This document shows positions 6,728 to 8,628 of a stretch of DNA of 8,628 nt, in pieces; position 1 is the first letter of the stretch; each line of letters begins with the position of its first letter. Source of the DNA: Betaproteobacteria bacterium (GTDB taxonomy: Bacteria > Pseudomonadota > Gammaproteobacteria > Burkholderiales > SG8-41); assembly GCA_025353085.1 (NCBI GenBank), contig JANXRI010000280.1, positions 1 through 8,628 of the forward strand. Direction: 5' to 3'. Both the position numbers and the translations under genes were made by a program. The notes under the pieces were generated by a model, which was not told where the DNA came from, ran no database searches, and saw only the letters and a program-made list of their open reading frames with translations.

Positions 6728-8389
6728 TCACGTTTTGGCGCCGAGCATTTCGGCGGCGTGCTGACGGGTGGTTTCGGTAATTTTAACGCCGCCCAACATG
6801 CGCGCGATTTCTTCTATGCGTTCGGCGCTGTCCAGAATATTGACGCGGCTCGCTACTTTACCGTTCGCTGCCGCCTTCGTCACCTGCCACTGATGGTCGG
6901 CCGAGGCGGCGACCTGCGGTAAATGCGTGACGCACATGACTTGATGCTGCATCCCAAGTTTCTTCAGCATCTGGCCGACGATTTCGGCGACGCGTCCGCC
7001 AATTCCCGCGTCGACCTCATCGAAGATCAGGGTCGGCACTTGCGCGATCTCGCTCGCGACCGTTTGAATCGATAAGCTGATGCGCGAGAGTTCGCCGCCC
7101 GACGCAACTTTGGCGAGCGGGCGCGGTTCGATTCCCTTGTGCGCTGAGACCAGAAATTCGATCTGCTCGAGGCCGCTCGAACTGCCTTCGGCAAGGGGAT
7201 TCAACGCGATTTCAAAAGTGCCGCCCGCCATGGCAAGCGTCTGCATCGCGGCAGTAACTTTTTCGGCGAGCTTCTTCGCGGCTTTTTTGCGGCCTGCGCT
7301 CAGTTTGCGCGCGGCCTCGAGAAAAGCGCCGTGCGCATCGTTGGCGCGCTGACGTAACGCTTCGACGTCGAGACTTCCGCCGAGTTGTGCGAGCCGCGCT
7401 TGCGCTTTCGTCAGTGCGTCCGGAATCGTTTCGGGTGTGACGCGAAACTTGCGGGCGCTGGCATGCACCGCATCGAGCCGCTGCTCTGTTTCTTTAAAGC
7501 GCTGCGGGTCGATGTCGAGGCGTAGCTGGTAATCGCGCAGCATATACACCGCTTCCTGCGCCTGCGCCTGCGCCGACCCGACCAGGTCGATGATGTCTTT
7601 GAGCCGCGCATCGAACTCGCGCAGATGGTTGAGCTTCGAAGCAACCGCGCTCAACAGGGTGACACTCGAATTGTCGCCCTCCGACAACGTATCCATTGCG
7701 TACTGCGCGCCTTCGATCAGGCTTTGCGCGTGCGCGAGCCGAGCGTGCTCGGCATTCAGCGCCTGCCATTCGTCGGGGCTGAATTTCAACTGCTCGAGTT
7801 CACGCACCTGCCATTCAAGTTCTTCACGTTCTCTCGCGTATGCGGCGGCGTTGGTTTCGAGCGCTGCAAGCTGGCCACGCAATTCCCGCCATGCGCGCCA
7901 TGCGTCGGCGACGACGGCGGCGGCGTCTTCAAGTCCCGCATACGCGTCGAGCAGACCGCGCTGCGCCGCGCTGCGCAGCAGCGATTGATGCTCATGCTGG
8001 CCGTGTATATCGACCAGGTGCTCGCCGGCCTCGCGCAATTGAGTCGCCGTCGCGCTGCGGCCGTTGATGAACGCTCGTGAGCGTCCGCCACTGTCGATGA
8101 TCCGACGCACCAGATACACATCGTCATCGCCGGCCAAATCGTGGTCGGCGAGCCAGTGCTTGAGCGGCAGCATTTTCGCGATATCGAATTCGGCGCTGAT
8201 CTCGGCTTTGTCCGCGCCCTGGCGCACCACCGCCGCGTCGCCACGTTCGCCAAGCACAATCGCCAACGCATCGATCAGAATTGACTTGCCGGCGCCCGTC
8301 TCGCCCGTGAGAGTCGTAAAACCGGCGCCGAACTCAAGCTCGACCCGGTCAACGATCACGAAGTCGGTGATAGTCAGCGCGCGCAGCAC
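6728..8389 (-). CDS. recN: DNA repair protein RecN (SMC-like ATPase)
   Basis: RecN is a cohesin-like ATPase acting at DNA double-strand breaks during recombinational repair. Residues 29-36 are the Walker A motif GETGAGKS. A long central region (roughly 160-380), rich in charged residues, Ala and Leu, is the coiled coil. The C-terminal head has the ABC signature ASGGELSR (SGGE 430-433) and Walker B TLIFDEVDAGIGG (453-465), followed by the switch histidine segment VTHLPQVAA. At 553 residues it is the normal family length (E. coli also 553). The start is GTG at 8389, matching the family's MLRxLxIxDFVIVD opening. No good ribosome binding site precedes it: an inverted repeat arm ends its spacer. 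No LexA-type CTG(N)10CAG operator was seen upstream. Confidence 0.96.
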   Translation of the reverse strand: MLRALTITDFVIVDRVELEFGAGFTTLTGETGAGKSILIDALAIVLGERGDAAVVRQGADKAEISAEFDIAKMLPLKHWLADHDLAGDDDVYLVRRIIDSGGRSRAFINGRSATATQLREAGEHLVDIHGQHEHQSLLRSAAQRGLLDAYAGLEDAAAVVADAWRAWRELRGQLAALETNAAAYAREREELEWQVRELEQLKFSPDEWQALNAEHARLAHAQSLIEGAQYAMDTLSEGDNSSVTLLSAVASKLNHLREFDARLKDIIDLVGSAQAQAQEAVYMLRDYQLRLDIDPQRFKETEQRLDAVHASARKFRVTPETIPDALTKAQARLAQLGGSLDVEALRQRANDAHGAFLEAARKLSAGRKKAAKKLAEKVTAAMQTLAMAGGTFEIALNPLAEGSSSGLEQIEFLVSAHKGIEPRPLAKVASGGELSRISLSIQTVASEIAQVPTLIFDEVDAGIGGRVAEIVGQMLKKLGMQHQVMCVTHLPQVAASADHQWQVTKAAANGKVASRVNILDSAERIEEIARMLGGVKITETTRQHAAEMLGAKT

Positions 8390-8398
8390 GTTAGATTC

Positions 8399-8481
8399 AA
8401 GGATGAAGGATGAATGCTCAAGGCAGCATCAGATGGAACATGCCGTAGGCGGGTTTTTTTCATCGTCCATCCTTCATCCTT
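8399..8481. repeat. 14-bp inverted repeat upstream of recN
   Basis: AAGGATGAAGGATG (8399-8412) is the perfect reverse complement of CATCCTTCATCCTT (8468-8481), separated by 55 nt. Each arm is itself an internal 7-nt tandem (AAGGATG twice). The element fills most of the 96-bp nadK-recN gap, reaching within 9 bp of the recN start and 4 bp of the nadK stop. It may be a small non-autonomous repeat or a structured leader for recN. Confidence 0.65.
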
Positions 8482-8485
8482 GCCG

Positions 8486-8628
8486 TTAATAAAACTCCGT
8501 CCAGTGCAACTTGGCCCGCAGCATATTGTAGTAATCGTGCCCGACCGGATGCAACAAGCGGATCGTGTGTGCATAGCGCCGCACGACGATGCGAAAACCC
8601 TCGCGCAGATCGAAACGCGAATGGCTGT
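8486..8628 (-). CDS. nadK: NAD kinase, C-terminal 47 residues (cut by window edge)
   Basis: NAD kinase phosphorylates NAD to NADP using ATP or polyphosphate. Only the C-terminus is inside the window: SHSRFDLREGFRIVVRRY, then AHTIRLLHPVGHDYYNMLRA and KLHWTEFY before TAA (8488-8486). The RxLHPxGHDYYxMLRxKLHW ending is characteristic of proteobacterial NadK. It lies directly upstream of recN on the same strand, the usual order in Betaproteobacteria. The first two bases at the window edge belong to an incomplete codon. The identification rests on a short tail plus gene order. Confidence 0.9.
   Translation of the reverse strand, partial: SHSRFDLREGFRIVVRRYAHTIRLLHPVGHDYYNMLRAKLHWTEFY

Noticed and set aside
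6172..6780. Plus-strand ORF antisense to the selenoprotein gene
   Set aside because: It has an Arg/His-rich composition typical of a GC-rich shadow frame and no ribosome binding site; the opposite strand has clear family motifs.
8420..8460. Plus-strand terminator ending in the T-run at 8454-8460
   Set aside because: The preceding stem is only 3-4 bp (GCC/GGC), and no plus-strand gene ends nearby.
8374..8574. Minus-strand 66-residue ORF spanning the nadK-recN gap
   Set aside because: It overlaps the nadK C-terminus and the recN start in another frame and reads through the inverted repeat; no domain or start signal supports it.

Overview
The window looks like betaproteobacterial chromosome. 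The basis is gene order: nadK (3' end), recN, fur, bamE, dapB, carA and carB (5' part) form the housekeeping cluster I know from Betaproteobacteria, and the Fur and BamE variants fit. I cannot place it below class. All genes are on the minus strand except fur. Most start with recognisable ribosome binding sites, and intergenic regions are short.

From right to left (the direction of transcription): the C-terminus of NAD kinase; a 96-bp gap holding a 14-bp inverted repeat; recN (DNA double-strand-break repair ATPase); then, 19 bp later, a two-gene unit not normally expected in this cluster. Its first gene has an in-frame TGA that is best read as selenocysteine: it encodes a UGSC-type selenoprotein of 179 residues (6708-6169), with the U-G-S-C motif at residues 97-100 and a perfect 7-8 bp hairpin 11 nt after the TGA that fits a bacterial SECIS. 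Conventional gene calling would split it into a 96-residue and a 72-residue ORF. Its stop overlaps (ATGA) the start of a 370-residue protein of unknown function.

This pair converges on fur (plus strand), and the gap between them holds a long inverted-repeat element. fur is divergent from bamE (outer-membrane BAM-complex lipoprotein with a very long Ala/Pro/Lys tail); the 88-bp gap between them probably carries overlapping promoters and a degenerate Fur-box-like dyad. Downstream of bamE are a G/C-rich palindrome, dapB (lysine/peptidoglycan precursor synthesis), then a well-formed promoter with a 5'-end hairpin that drives carA and carB (carbamoyl phosphate for arginine and pyrimidines). carB runs off the left edge.

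The main result is the selenoprotein and its partner gene. The host must also encode the Sec machinery (selA, selB, selC, selD), none of which is in this window. No tRNA, rRNA, CRISPR array, transposase or phage gene was seen.
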